NCBI GenBank assembly: GCA_964030785.1 | Contig: OZ034979.1 | Coordinates: forward strand, 12,818,583 to 12,882,582 | Length of the DNA: 64,000 nt | From: Siderastrea siderea | Lineage: Eukaryota; Cnidaria; Anthozoa; Scleractinia; Rhizangiidae | Reading direction: 5' to 3' | Shown here: piece after piece, positions 18,251-26,586 of the stretch | Position numbering within the stretch: the stretch's first letter is position 1 | How the letters are laid out: each line of letters starts with the position of its first letter | Program-made: the position numbers and the translations under genes | The notes under the pieces: generated by a model | The model's input: only the letters and a program-made list of their open reading frames with translations | What the model was told of the DNA's origin: nothing | The model's database searches: none

Positions 18251-18652
18251 ATGAAATCTTATTGCGTGAAACAAAAGAAGGTCACAGAATGTGTACCTGG
18301 GAGTGAACGATATGTGAGAGCCAAAAATAACAGACTTATGATGAAATGTATTTGTGGTGAATGTGGTATTACTAAGACGAAATTCGTCAAAAGCCAAAAG
18401 GGAGGTGAAAATCCATTAGGTAAAGCTTTCGAGGCAGCCAAAATAGCCGAACAAATAACTCGCAAAGTAATTCCATCAACCAACCATGTATTTGACAGAT
18501 ATTGGTCTGGTGATATATTGAAAGGTGCTTTCACAGGACAAACTGGTATAACAAGCAAGAAATTCTGGACTAAACCAAAGAAGGGTACTGTCATGCGTTT
18601 GGTGAAAAATCCAAAAACTGGTAAATATGAGAACGTATATATTGAACCTTAA
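18251..18652 (+). CDS. Zinc-ribbon protein (DUF5679-like), copy 1
   Basis: 133 residues. The N-terminal 47 residues (YCVKQKKVTEC, then MKCICGECGITKTKF) hold Cys residues in the pattern of the DUF5679 zinc ribbon. A Gly-Gly site follows (SQKGGENPLG), then an Ala-rich amphipathic helix and a basic C-terminus. The N-terminal half is nearly identical to that of the next gene (18674), so the ribbon was duplicated and joined to different C-terminal modules. A TTATATAT box abuts the ATG. The Gly-Gly site suggests a virion protein. Confidence 0.7.
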   Translation: MKSYCVKQKKVTECVPGSERYVRAKNNRLMMKCICGECGITKTKFVKSQKGGENPLGKAFEAAKIAEQITRKVIPSTNHVFDRYWSGDILKGAFTGQTGITSKKFWTKPKKGTVMRLVKNPKTGKYENVYIEP

Positions 18653-18673
18653 TCTAATCTAATCATATTATAT
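18653..18673 (+). promoter_or_regulatory. Late-type promoter of the zinc-ribbon/PLA2 gene
   Basis: TCTAATCTAATCATATTATA with a final T abuts the ATG at 18674. The TCTAA box is doubled. Confidence 0.5.
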
Positions 18674-19509
18674 ATGAGATCATATTGCGTGAAACAGAAA
18701 AAGGTAACAGAATGTGTACCTGGGAGTGAACGATATGAAAAGGCTAAAAATGGGAGGCTTATGCTTAAATGTAAATGCTCTCAATGTGGAATCACCAAAA
18801 CTAAATTTGTGAAACAAAACCAGGGAAACGGGTCAGCCCGTCGAAAGGGGCGGGCTTACTAGATACAGTAGCATCGACTGGTACTGATTTATTGATTCAC
18901 CACGGTATTCCTTGGCTGGGAAAAAAGGCTGTTGAAATGGGGAGATATTATGGATCAGAAGCCTTGAGAAACCCAAAACTGCAGAAAAAGGCTATCGATT
19001 ATGCTCTGGATAAGTTGAATCCAATGATTCAAAATGTCGGAAGTCAAGCTCTTGATCAATTATCTACTAAAATCAGACCAAATAGAAAGTATAAAACCGA
19101 CAGAAAGGATCTTGATGGCGCTGGTGTTGATATACATAAACTGATTGGTAAATTACCAAGACCAAAAGCTGGATTCACTCCAGGTAAGTATAAATATTTA
19201 GGTCCGTATAATCCGCTGGAAGAGCAGCTTCAGTACGATAAAAATACTGGCAAGGTAACCAAGTGGAATGTAAAACCTCTTAACAAGGTCGATGAAATAG
19301 CAGCTCATCATGATATTTGTTATGACATGGGGAAGGACAAAGGTGAATGTGACAAAGTAATGGTCAAGTCATTAGATGAAATTCCTTATGGACAGATGCC
19401 AAAATGGGGACAAACAGCACGATTTCTAATCAACACGAAGCAGAAACTAGGTCTTGGTGTAAAACAAAGGAAGACAAAAAACGGAAAAGGCCGTCGAGTG
19501 AAGAAATGA
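18674..19509 (+). pseudogene. Zinc-ribbon plus phospholipase A2 protein (parvovirus VP1-type), frameshifted
   Basis: The first frame (18674-18862) encodes a DUF5679-like ribbon copied from the preceding gene. The second frame, open from 18805, contains an amphipathic N-terminal region (LLDTVASTGTDLLIHHG), a basic linker and a PLA2 core. The calcium loop is YLGPYNPLEEQ, the catalytic pair is in DEIAAHHDICYDMG, and CDKVMVKSLDEIP follows. This arrangement matches the phospholipase of parvovirus VP1, which breaches endosomal membranes during entry. The C-terminus is very basic. The two frames are separated by the 14-bp palindrome ACGGGTCAGCCCGT (18828-18841), whose length equals the frame offset. 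The stop TGA overlaps the integrase ATG (ATGA, 19506-19509). Confidence 0.75.
18828..18841 (+). repeat. 14-bp GC palindrome at a frameshift
   Basis: ACGGG-TCAG-CCCGT is a perfect five-pair hairpin in otherwise AT-rich DNA, exactly where the zinc-ribbon and PLA2 reading frames part. Confidence 0.6.
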
Positions 19510-20444
19510 GCTGGCAAGAAAAATTAGCTGATGAATTACATAAACCGATAAAGCGTAACTTCACCCGGCGGCGGGTAATTGTAAACCATATTGACGAGAC
19601 ATGGTGTTCAGATATCGTTGAGATGCAAAAATTCAGTCGATGGAACGCTGGCTACAGATATCTTCTTATGGTTTTAGATGTATTCTCTAAATACGGTTGG
19701 ATCGTCCCATTAAAAGATAAAAAGGGTGAAACCGTTATGAATGCTTTCAAAACAATATTCAAAGAGGGGCGTAAACCACAATATCTTTGGACAGACAAAG
19801 GCAAAGAGTATTACAACAAACATGTTAAGGAACTACTTGATAAGAATAAAATAACATTGTACTCAACCGAAAATGAGGAAAAGTCGTCCGTTTGTGAAAG
19901 ATGGAACAGAACAATCAAAACCAAAATGTGGAAACAGTTTACTGTTCAAGGTAATACACAGTATCTTGACATGTTACCTAAATTAGTGAAACAGTATAAC
20001 AATACCAGACATTCCAGCATAAAGATGACACCTGCAGAAGCAAGCAAAAAGAAGAATGAAGGAACTGTCTACTTTAATCTGTATGGTGATATGGAAACAT
20101 CAAGACAAAAACCAAAGTTCAAAGTTGGTGATAAGGTTAGGATAAGCAAGTACAAACGGAATGTGTTTGATAAAGGATATACCCCAAATTGGTCTGAGGA
20201 AATTTTCACAGTTAATGAAATACAATCCACTGTTCCTGTCACTTACAAACTGAAGGATCTCAGAGATGAAGACATTCAAGGGAGTTTCTATGAACCCGAA
20301 TTGCTTAAAGCTACACAAGAGGTATTCAGAATCGATAAAGTCATTCGGAGGGATTATAAAAAGAAGCAAGCTTTGGTGAAGTGGAAGGGGTATAGTGATG
20401 AATTTAACAGTTGGATACCGTTCAAGGACTTGAAGGATATATAA
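19506..20444 (+). CDS. Retroviral-type integrase with C-terminal chromodomain
   Basis: 312 residues from the ATG at 19506 (MSWQEKLADEL). The open frame extends upstream to 19404, but the ATGA overlap with the PLA2 gene favours this start. The rve core has Asp in WCSDIVEMQ, Asp in LWTDKGKEYY and Glu in SSVCERWNRT, about 34 residues after the second Asp. An SH3-like region follows (FKVGDKVRISKYKRNVFDKGY). The final 50 residues are a chromodomain (ALVKWKGYSDEFNSWIP). This is the Polinton c-integrase that joins the element to the host DNA with 6-bp staggering. The chromodomain may direct integration to methylated-histone chromatin. All key residues are present. Confidence 0.92.
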   Translation: MSWQEKLADELHKPIKRNFTRRRVIVNHIDETWCSDIVEMQKFSRWNAGYRYLLMVLDVFSKYGWIVPLKDKKGETVMNAFKTIFKEGRKPQYLWTDKGKEYYNKHVKELLDKNKITLYSTENEEKSSVCERWNRTIKTKMWKQFTVQGNTQYLDMLPKLVKQYNNTRHSSIKMTPAEASKKKNEGTVYFNLYGDMETSRQKPKFKVGDKVRISKYKRNVFDKGYTPNWSEEIFTVNEIQSTVPVTYKLKDLRDEDIQGSFYEPELLKATQEVFRIDKVIRRDYKKKQALVKWKGYSDEFNSWIPFKDLKDI

Positions 20445-20464
20445 AATGATTTAAGCAAATATTA

Positions 20465-20481
20465 TCTAACATATATTATAT
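20465..20481 (+). promoter_or_regulatory. Orphan late-type promoter
   Basis: TCTAACATATATTATAT is the same as the promoter at 16921-16935 but is followed by CG instead of an ATG. No gene starts here. The next gene starts at 20586 with a different upstream sequence. It may be the remnant of a lost gene. Confidence 0.4.
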
Positions 20482-20585
20482 CGATTGATACAGTATATAC
20501 TGTTTATTTGCTTTTGGTAGCCAAAAATATAATTGTTTCTGGCTATCTTTAAACAGAAAATAATATATAGCATTAATAGATACAT

Positions 20586-21497
20586 ATGGAAATTTTCACT
20601 TATGAAGGAAAAAAACTGAATATTATCAAAAAGGATGATGACATATGGTTCCGTGGTAAAACTGTTGCCGACATTTTGGGATATGAAGATACCAAGAAAG
20701 CAATTTTCAAACATGTTGATTCTGAAGATAAATGTTCACTTAAGAGGCTCAAATCCAGGGGGGACGAATCGCCCCCCCTGACTGGGAACACCGGAAACAC
20801 GATTTTCAAACATGTTGATTCTGAAGATAAATGTTCACTTAAGAGGCTCAAATCCAGGGGTAACGAATCGTTACCTTTAACATGGAACACCGGAAACACT
20901 ATTTATATAAATGAATCCGGACTATACAGCCTAATATTGAGATCCAAAATGGATAAAGCGAAAGAATTCAAACGTTGGGTAACAAAAGAGGTTTTACCAT
21001 CAATCAGAAAAACCGGTAAGTATGAATTCCACCAAAGACCATACAAAATGCTGACATTCAATATCAACACAGAATATGATTTACATAAAAAGGTAGTCAA
21101 CTTTATTAGAAACAATTATCCTAAAGCAATCCTAATCCCAACATTAGGTGAAAACCAAATTAATGGTAACATGAGAATAAAATCATACAACATGGGTTAT
21201 CAGAAGGGAGCTTGTGATCTATTCATTGGAAATATGCATTTGAAGTACACAGCTTTTGCAATCGAATTTAAAACACCAACTGGTAATGGTAAGCTTTCAG
21301 AAGAACAGAAGATGATGCTCCAAGAGTATGAAAACAACAATTACAAAATATTAGTCAGCAACGATTATGATGAAATCATTAAAGAAATCATACTTTATTT
21401 CCAGGGTGTAAGAATCAAATGCAAACATTGTTCCAGAAAATTCAAGTCAACAGAAACATTAAGCAATCATTTGAAATTCATACACAAAAACTTATAA
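20586..21497 (+). CDS. BRO-N / VRR-NUC / C2H2 zinc-finger fusion protein
   Basis: 303 residues. Residues 1-140 are a BRO-N domain (WFRGKTVADILGYEDTKKAI, then INESGLYSLILRSK and FKRWVTKEVLPSIRKTG), as in baculovirus and phage DNA-binding BRO proteins. Inside it, a 99-bp direct repeat (20703-20801 and 20802-20900) doubles the 33-residue segment IFKHVDSEDKCSLKRLKSRG plus 13 residues. Residues about 160-265 resemble a VRR-NUC/PD-(D/E)xK nuclease: KGACDLFIG, then FAIEFKTPTGNG, with Asp and Glu-x-Lys in place. Residues 279-300 are a C2H2 finger (CKHCSRKFKSTETLSNHLKFIH). A role in replication, repair or degradation of competing DNA is inferred. The frame is intact. Confidence 0.75.
   Translation: MEIFTYEGKKLNIIKKDDDIWFRGKTVADILGYEDTKKAIFKHVDSEDKCSLKRLKSRGDESPPLTGNTGNTIFKHVDSEDKCSLKRLKSRGNESLPLTWNTGNTIYINESGLYSLILRSKMDKAKEFKRWVTKEVLPSIRKTGKYEFHQRPYKMLTFNINTEYDLHKKVVNFIRNNYPKAILIPTLGENQINGNMRIKSYNMGYQKGACDLFIGNMHLKYTAFAIEFKTPTGNGKLSEEQKMMLQEYENNNYKILVSNDYDEIIKEIILYFQGVRIKCKHCSRKFKSTETLSNHLKFIHKNL
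20703..20900 (+). repeat. 99-bp tandem duplication inside the BRO-N domain
   Basis: Two copies starting ATTTTCAAACATGTTGATTC keep the frame. They differ mainly at a short palindromic patch: GGGG-ACGAATCG-CCCC in copy 1 and GGTAACGAATCGTTACC in copy 2. Confidence 0.85.
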
Positions 21498-21591
21498 AGA
21501 GAAAAATGGTAATTTAACATACAAAGATAAGAATTCAGCAAATTTCTGGAGCTACCATCTGCTATGGTGAAAAATTATATACACATATATC

Positions 21592-21849
21592 ATGGAATGG
21601 TATTGTGAATTTTGTCACAAAAGTTACAGTATGGAAAGAAAGAAAGAACATCAACAGACTAAAGTTCATAAAAAAAATGAAGAATGTGTCAGACGTGCTG
21701 CGGATTTTGAAAATTTTATGACATATAATTATCGACATATGATAAGCCAGTATGAAGGTACGTATCTTTCACATTACTTGGAAATGAGTACGAATATCTA
21801 TAAAGGTCTCAAGAAACAGTTTAAGGAAAAATACAAGAATGAGATATAA
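21592..21849 (+). CDS. Small U1-type C2H2 zinc-finger protein, copy 1
   Basis: 85 residues. The N-terminal finger is WYCEFCHKSYSMERKKEHQQTKVHKK, with spacing typical of U1C/matrin-type fingers. The rest is helical (YEGTYLSHYLEMSTNIYKGL). It is a close paralogue of the next gene (21877), and both have TATATACACAT before the ATG, so they arose by tandem duplication. Probable nucleic-acid-binding regulator. Confidence 0.7.
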   Translation: MEWYCEFCHKSYSMERKKEHQQTKVHKKNEECVRRAADFENFMTYNYRHMISQYEGTYLSHYLEMSTNIYKGLKKQFKEKYKNEI

Positions 21850-21876
21850 GGATTAAAATTTATATACACATGTATC

Positions 21877-22137
21877 ATGAGTTGGTATTGTGAATTTTGT
21901 TTCATGGTTTATGAAAGTCCAAAAAAAAAGAAAGAACATCAACAGACTGAATATCATAAGAAAAAAGAAAAACGTGCACGACGTGAGGAAAATTTTGAAA
22001 ATTATATACAACAGCATTATCCACAAATGATGAGTGAGTATGAAGGAACGACACTCGTACACTACTTGGAAATGAGTAAGAAAATCTATACAAATCTGAA
22101 AATACATTTTGATGAAAATTACATGAAAGACATTTAA
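21877..22137 (+). CDS. Small U1-type C2H2 zinc-finger protein, copy 2
   Basis: 86 residues with the same layout as the gene at 21592: finger WYCEFCFMVYESPKKKKEHQQTEYHKK, then YEGTTLVHYLEMSKKIYTNL. The shared upstream box TATATACACATGTATC abuts the ATG. Confidence 0.7.
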   Translation: MSWYCEFCFMVYESPKKKKEHQQTEYHKKKEKRARREENFENYIQQHYPQMMSEYEGTTLVHYLEMSKKIYTNLKIHFDENYMKDI

Positions 22138-22160
22138 AAATAAAACATATAGTAATATAT

Positions 22161-22370
22161 ATGGAGAATCATCAAAAGAGAGGTCGAGGTAGACCAAAAA
22201 AGTACGCAACTGAAGAAGACAAAAAGGAGGCAATAAAAAAAAGTAAAACAAAGTACATGCTGAATAAAGAATGGTATTGTGATGTCTGCCAAAATGGAAT
22301 AAATTACAGTCTTGCAGGCAAATGGTGCCATTTGAATAAACAAATCCATAAGAAAAATGCTGAAAAATGA
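22161..22370 (+). CDS. AT-hook plus zinc-finger small protein
   Basis: 69 residues. KRGRGRPKKY near residue 10 is an AT-hook that binds the minor groove of AT-rich DNA. WYCDVCQNGINYSLAGKWCH with HKK downstream is a finger related to those of the two preceding genes. TAGTAATATAT abuts the ATG. It is followed by the hairpin at 22376-22405. Likely a DNA-binding regulator of this AT-rich element. Confidence 0.65.
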   Translation: MENHQKRGRGRPKKYATEEDKKEAIKKSKTKYMLNKEWYCDVCQNGINYSLAGKWCHLNKQIHKKNAEK

Positions 22371-22375
22371 TACAG

Positions 22376-22405
22376 TTCAAAGGATTCGTGTTCGGATCAT
22401 TTGAA
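22376..22405 (+). terminator. Conserved 30-bp hairpin after the AT-hook gene
   Basis: TTCAAAGGATTCG pairs with CGGATCATTTGAA (11 of 13 pairs) around TGTT. An identical copy lies at 22753-22782, also just after a gene, and both are followed by CATTTAAAAACGCA. A 3'-end-forming or regulatory RNA signal is likely (inference). Confidence 0.5.
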
Positions 22406-22440
22406 TTATTAACCATTTAAAAACGCACCAATATTTACTT

Positions 22441-22469
22441 AAAAAAATATCTTTACTATAGTATATAGG
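22441..22469 (+). promoter_or_regulatory. Early-type promoter
   Basis: AAAAAAATATCTTTACTATA followed by GTATATAGG abuts the ATG at 22470. Confidence 0.5.
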
Positions 22470-22733
22470 ATGGAATTAAATGAGACAATGTTGAAAATCA
22501 ATAGATTAGAACAAAAAATAGCACAAATGAGTGTTGAAATAGATAAGAGGTATAACCTAATTATTTGTAAATTTTATAAATACTGTAATTTACCAACGAC
22601 ACATCTACTAATTACTGGTGAGTTTCCTAACTATGTAGAGACTATGATATGTGATAAATGTTCAGATTATATAGACAATTTAAACTGCTACCAACTTGAT
22701 ATTATGGGATTTGTTGACCTCTATAAGTTATAA
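22470..22733 (+). CDS. Small coiled-coil/Cys protein of unknown function
   Basis: 87 residues. Residues 1-25 form a coiled coil (ETMLKINRLEQKIAQMSVEI). Further on, CKFYKYC and CDKCSDY supply four Cys in a possible zinc site. The C-terminus is hydrophobic. No family is recognised. It shares an early-type promoter with the polymerase gene and lies between the two conserved hairpins. Confidence 0.55.
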   Translation: MELNETMLKINRLEQKIAQMSVEIDKRYNLIICKFYKYCNLPTTHLLITGEFPNYVETMICDKCSDYIDNLNCYQLDIMGFVDLYKL

Positions 22734-22752
22734 GTTACAATTACAGTTACAG

Positions 22753-22782
22753 TTCAAAGGATTCGTGTTCGGATCATTTGAA
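22753..22782 (+). terminator. Second copy of the conserved 30-bp hairpin
   Basis: Identical to 22376-22405 and placed 20 bp after the stop codon of the small coiled-coil gene. Confidence 0.5.
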
Positions 22783-22820
22783 TTATTGACCATTTAAAAA
22801 CGCAGCATAAATGATATAAA

Positions 22821-22848
22821 ATAATATCAATACTATAGTATACCAATA
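22821..22848 (+). promoter_or_regulatory. Early-type promoter of the polymerase gene
   Basis: AATATCAATACTATAGTATA followed by CCAATA abuts the ATG. It shares ACTATAGTATA with the site at 22441. Confidence 0.5.
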
Positions 22849-25800
22849 ATGAAGTCAAAATTTTTATCTAATCATAATAGTAATATGAACAAAGCTAGTT
22901 TGAAGAAACTCAGCAAGTCGCAACTTATCAAACTGCTTCTTAAGCAGGATAAACCCGTACAAAGACGACCAGTGCCAACGCCTCGTAAGAGTGTCAAACA
23001 AATGGTCAAAGAGTACGAAGATAATATTATTTTACCGCCAGCAGAGTTCAGGGACAAACCAGTTCCTGCACCAAGAACAAAACAAAATGCGGTAAAACCG
23101 GTTCCAACACCTAGAACCGTAATAAAACAAATAGACAAAGCTTTAAAAGGTTACACTAAGTCATTTGAAATCGGCATCAGAAACATAGAAGACCCATTAG
23201 CTGAAATGCAAAACACCAGAAAGGTAATAGAATACAGTATAATAAGTTTGTTGAATGAAATGAAAGGCTTGAAATACGTTGAAACATTGAAAGTTACTTT
23301 CGAAAAAAATTCAGGTAATGAAATAGTTGAAAAGACAGCATATTTCAATAGCACACCGCAAACAATAATCAACCAAATGGAAATCAATGAAGCATTACAA
23401 ATGTCTAAACAAAATATCTTAAACAAGATATCCCAGTGGATATCAGAAGGTTCAGGATGGACGGTGCAATCAGTTGATAGCCATTACCTCAACATTGTCC
23501 AATACAAGCCCATGAAAGGATCCTCATATATCCAACTGCCTTCTGAACTACGAAATAGTGCTAAGGGACTAATTAACATGAAAAATGAAGATAATGAATG
23601 TTTCAGATGGTGTCATATCAGACATTTGAATCCACAAGATAAGGATTCTCAAAGAATTAAGAAGACTGACAGAAAATACATTGAAAAGTTAGATTACTCA
23701 GGTGTTGAATTTCCAGTCAGTGCCAAACATTACAACAAAATTGAGAAGCAAAACAGTATCAATATAAATGTATTCGGATATGAAGAAAAACAGCCATATC
23801 CCATCTATGTTTCCAAAGAAAAGTATGAAGATCATATGGAACTACTTCTGGTAACGAAAGATGAAAACAAGCATTATGTTCTCATAAAGGATTTCAACAA
23901 GTTCATGTACAATCAAACAAAACACAAAGAGAGGAAACACTTTTGTATGCACTGCCTGCAATGTTTCAGTTCTGACAGGGTATTGAACAATCACAAAAAT
24001 ATTTGCATACAAGTGAACGGTACTCAAGCAATTAAAATGCCCGACAAAAACAATAACATACTGAAATTCAACAACTTCCATAAGCAACAACCTGTGCCAT
24101 TTGTCATATATGCTGATTTTGAGGCTATAACAGAGAAGATTCATGGTTGTCAACAAGACGGTAATAAATCATACACCGAAGCATACCAAAGACATACAGA
24201 TTGTGGTTATGGATACAAGGTTGTCTGCTGTTATGATGACAAATATACAAAACCAATACAAATATACAGGGGTGAAAAGGCTGTTTACAAATTCATGGAA
24301 AATATGTTAGAAGAAGTAAAATACTGTAAAAAAGTAATGAAAAAACATTTCGATAAACCATTGAGAATGACAAAAGAGGATGAAGATGAATTCAAAAAAG
24401 CAAAAGAATGCCACATCTGTGATAAAAAATACACAGAAAAAGACATACGCGTCAGAGATCATTGCCATATTACTGGTAAATATAGAGGCTCTGCTCACCA
24501 AGAATGCAATCTGAAACTCAGAATAAATCCACAAGAAATTAAAATTCCTGTTATATTCCATAATTTGAGAGGTTATGACAGTCATTTCATTATGCAAGAA
24601 ATTGGAGCTATTGTCAAGAATAATACATACACCAAAAACGGGAAAGAGATAAAAATGAACATAAATGCTATTCCAAACAATATGGAAAAATATATGGCGT
24701 TCATGCTTGGTAACCATCTGACATTCATCGACAGTTTCCAATTCATGAGTTCAAGTTTGGATAAATTAGTCAGCAACTTACCAGCAGAAGCTTTAAAGTA
24801 TACAAACAAAAAATTCCGAAAAGAAAAATTCAATCTTATGACGAGAAAAGGTATTTATCCGTATGATTACATGGACAGTTTTGAGAAATTCAATAAAACA
24901 GAATTACCGACTAAACAAGAATTTTACAGCATATTGAATAATGAGCACATAACAGACGAGGATTATTGTCATGCTCAAAAAGTATGGAATACATTTCAAT
25001 TACAAACGATGGGTGAATACCACAATCTATATCTTAAGTCTGATATACTTCTATTAGCCGACGTGTTTGAAAACTTCCGCAAGACATGTCTTCAGTATTA
25101 CAAACTTGACCCCTGTCACTACTTCACATCTCCAGGATTATCATGGGATGCTATGTTGAAGATGACTGATATTAAACTAGAACTAATGACTGACATTGAT
25201 ATGTTTCAATTCATTGAAAAAGGTATGCGTGGTGGTATATCTTATATTGCCAATCGATATGGAAAAGCAAACAACAAATACATGAGAGAATACAATGAGA
25301 ATGAACCCTCAAAATACATTATGTATCTTGATGCTAATAATTTATACGGTTGGGCTATGAGTCAATATCTCCCTACTGGTGGTTTCAAATGGATGACAGA
25401 AAAGCAGATTAATAAAATCAATTTAGCTCAGTATAATGAAGACAGTAATAAAGGATTGTTAATAGAAGTTGATTTAGAATACCCGAAAGAGTTGCATAAC
25501 CTTCATAATGACTACCCATTAGCTGCTGAGAGGGTTTGTGTAAATAAAGATATGCTGTCTGAGTATTGCAAAAAGATAGCTACAAAATATAATATATCAA
25601 CAGGACTAGTACACAAATTAATTCCTACATTAAGCAATAAAGAAAAATATGTTCTGCATTACAGAAATCTACAGCTTTACCTTGATCTTGGATTGAAAGT
25701 AAACAAAGTTCATAGAGTGTTAGAATTCAATCAGTCACCTTGGCTCAAACAATACATAGACTTCAATACTCAAAAACGTACTCAAGCGAAAAATTCATTC

Positions 25801-26586
25801 GAAAAAGATTTCTTCAAACTAATGAATAACTCAGTATTCGGTAAAACTATGGAAAATATAAGAAAACGTGTTGATGTCAAACTTATTACAGATGAGAAGA
25901 AACTATTGAATATGACTTCTAAGCCTACTTATGTAAGCAGCAAGATATTCAACGAAAATCTAGTCGCAGTGCATAAAATAAAGGAAACACTTACTTTAAA
26001 CAGGCCGGCATATGTAGGAATGTGTATTCTAGATCTAAGCAAGACATTGATGTATGATTTCCATTATAACTACATAAAAGAAAAGTATGGTGACAAAGCC
26101 AAATTATTATTCACAGACACAGACTCATTAACATATGAAATCGAAACCGAAGATGTCTACAGAGACTTTTGGAATGACAAAGATCGATTCGACAACAGCG
26201 ACTACCCTGAAAGCTCGCAGTATTTCGATAATACAAACAAAAAGGTAATCGGCAAATTCAAGGATGAAGCTTGCGGTATTTCAATAACAGAATTCGTCGG
26301 TTTGCGATCAAAAATGTATAGCTACATAAAAGACAACCAGAAAGGAGGAAAAACAGCCAAAGGAATCAAGAAAAACATAATAAATAACAACATCAAACAT
26401 GAAGACTACAAAAATGTTTTATTAGAAAATAAACAAATACATCATACCATGAAGACAATCAGAAGTATCAACCATCAACTCGGAAGCTATGAGCTCAATA
26501 AAGTGTCACTCAGCTGTTTTGACGATAAACGATATATAGCAAATGATGGAATCAATAGTTTCGCTTACGGACATTATGCAATCTGA
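22849..26586 (+). CDS. polB: Protein-primed family B DNA polymerase
   Basis: 1245 residues, intact. The N-terminus has three proline-rich repeats (RPVPTPRKS, KPVPAPRTK, KPVPTPRTV) of SH3-ligand type. A helical region of about 200 residues follows, then a C2H2 finger (FCMHCLQCFSSDRVLNNHKNIC, about 364-386). Exo I is YADFEAI (421). A Cys/His module resembling endonuclease VII-type zinc folds lies near 521-554 (CHICDKKYTEKD, then DHCHITGKYRG). Exo II is FHNLRGYDSHF (about 570). Polymerase motif A is YLDANNLYGW (about 825), motif B is NNSVFGKTMEN (about 992) and motif C is FTDTDSL (about 1088). All catalytic Asp residues are present. It would replicate the linear element from its termini with a protein primer. 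It ends 43 bp before the right TIR. Confidence 0.96.
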   Translation: MKSKFLSNHNSNMNKASLKKLSKSQLIKLLLKQDKPVQRRPVPTPRKSVKQMVKEYEDNIILPPAEFRDKPVPAPRTKQNAVKPVPTPRTVIKQIDKALKGYTKSFEIGIRNIEDPLAEMQNTRKVIEYSIISLLNEMKGLKYVETLKVTFEKNSGNEIVEKTAYFNSTPQTIINQMEINEALQMSKQNILNKISQWISEGSGWTVQSVDSHYLNIVQYKPMKGSSYIQLPSELRNSAKGLINMKNEDNECFRWCHIRHLNPQDKDSQRIKKTDRKYIEKLDYSGVEFPVSAKHYNKIEKQNSININVFGYEEKQPYPIYVSKEKYEDHMELLLVTKDENKHYVLIKDFNKFMYNQTKHKERKHFCMHCLQCFSSDRVLNNHKNICIQVNGTQAIKMPDKNNNILKFNNFHKQQPVPFVIYADFEAITEKIHGCQQDGNKSYTEAYQRHTDCGYGYKVVCCYDDKYTKPIQIYRGEKAVYKFMENMLEEVKYCKKVMKKHFDKPLRMTKEDEDEFKKAKECHICDKKYTEKDIRVRDHCHITGKYRGSAHQECNLKLRINPQEIKIPVIFHNLRGYDSHFIMQEIGAIVKNNTYTKNGKEIKMNINAIPNNMEKYMAFMLGNHLTFIDSFQFMSSSLDKLVSNLPAEALKYTNKKFRKEKFNLMTRKGIYPYDYMDSFEKFNKTELPTKQEFYSILNNEHITDEDYCHAQKVWNTFQLQTMGEYHNLYLKSDILLLADVFENFRKTCLQYYKLDPCHYFTSPGLSWDAMLKMTDIKLELMTDIDMFQFIEKGMRGGISYIANRYGKANNKYMREYNENEPSKYIMYLDANNLYGWAMSQYLPTGGFKWMTEKQINKINLAQYNEDSNKGLLIEVDLEYPKELHNLHNDYPLAAERVCVNKDMLSEYCKKIATKYNISTGLVHKLIPTLSNKEKYVLHYRNLQLYLDLGLKVNKVHRVLEFNQSPWLKQYIDFNTQKRTQAKNSFEKDFFKLMNNSVFGKTMENIRKRVDVKLITDEKKLLNMTSKPTYVSSKIFNENLVAVHKIKETLTLNRPAYVGMCILDLSKTLMYDFHYNYIKEKYGDKAKLLFTDTDSLTYEIETEDVYRDFWNDKDRFDNSDYPESSQYFDNTNKKVIGKFKDEACGISITEFVGLRSKMYSYIKDNQKGGKTAKGIKKNIINNNIKHEDYKNVLLENKQIHHTMKTIRSINHQLGSYELNKVSLSCFDDKRYIANDGINSFAYGHYAI

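Noticed and set aside
19404..19505. Longer N-terminus of the integrase
   Set aside because: This part overlaps the PLA2 gene in another frame. The ATG at 19506 with ATGA overlap is the natural start.
24307..24741. 144-residue antisense frame in the polymerase gene
   Set aside because: Shadow of the highly AT-rich polymerase coding sequence.
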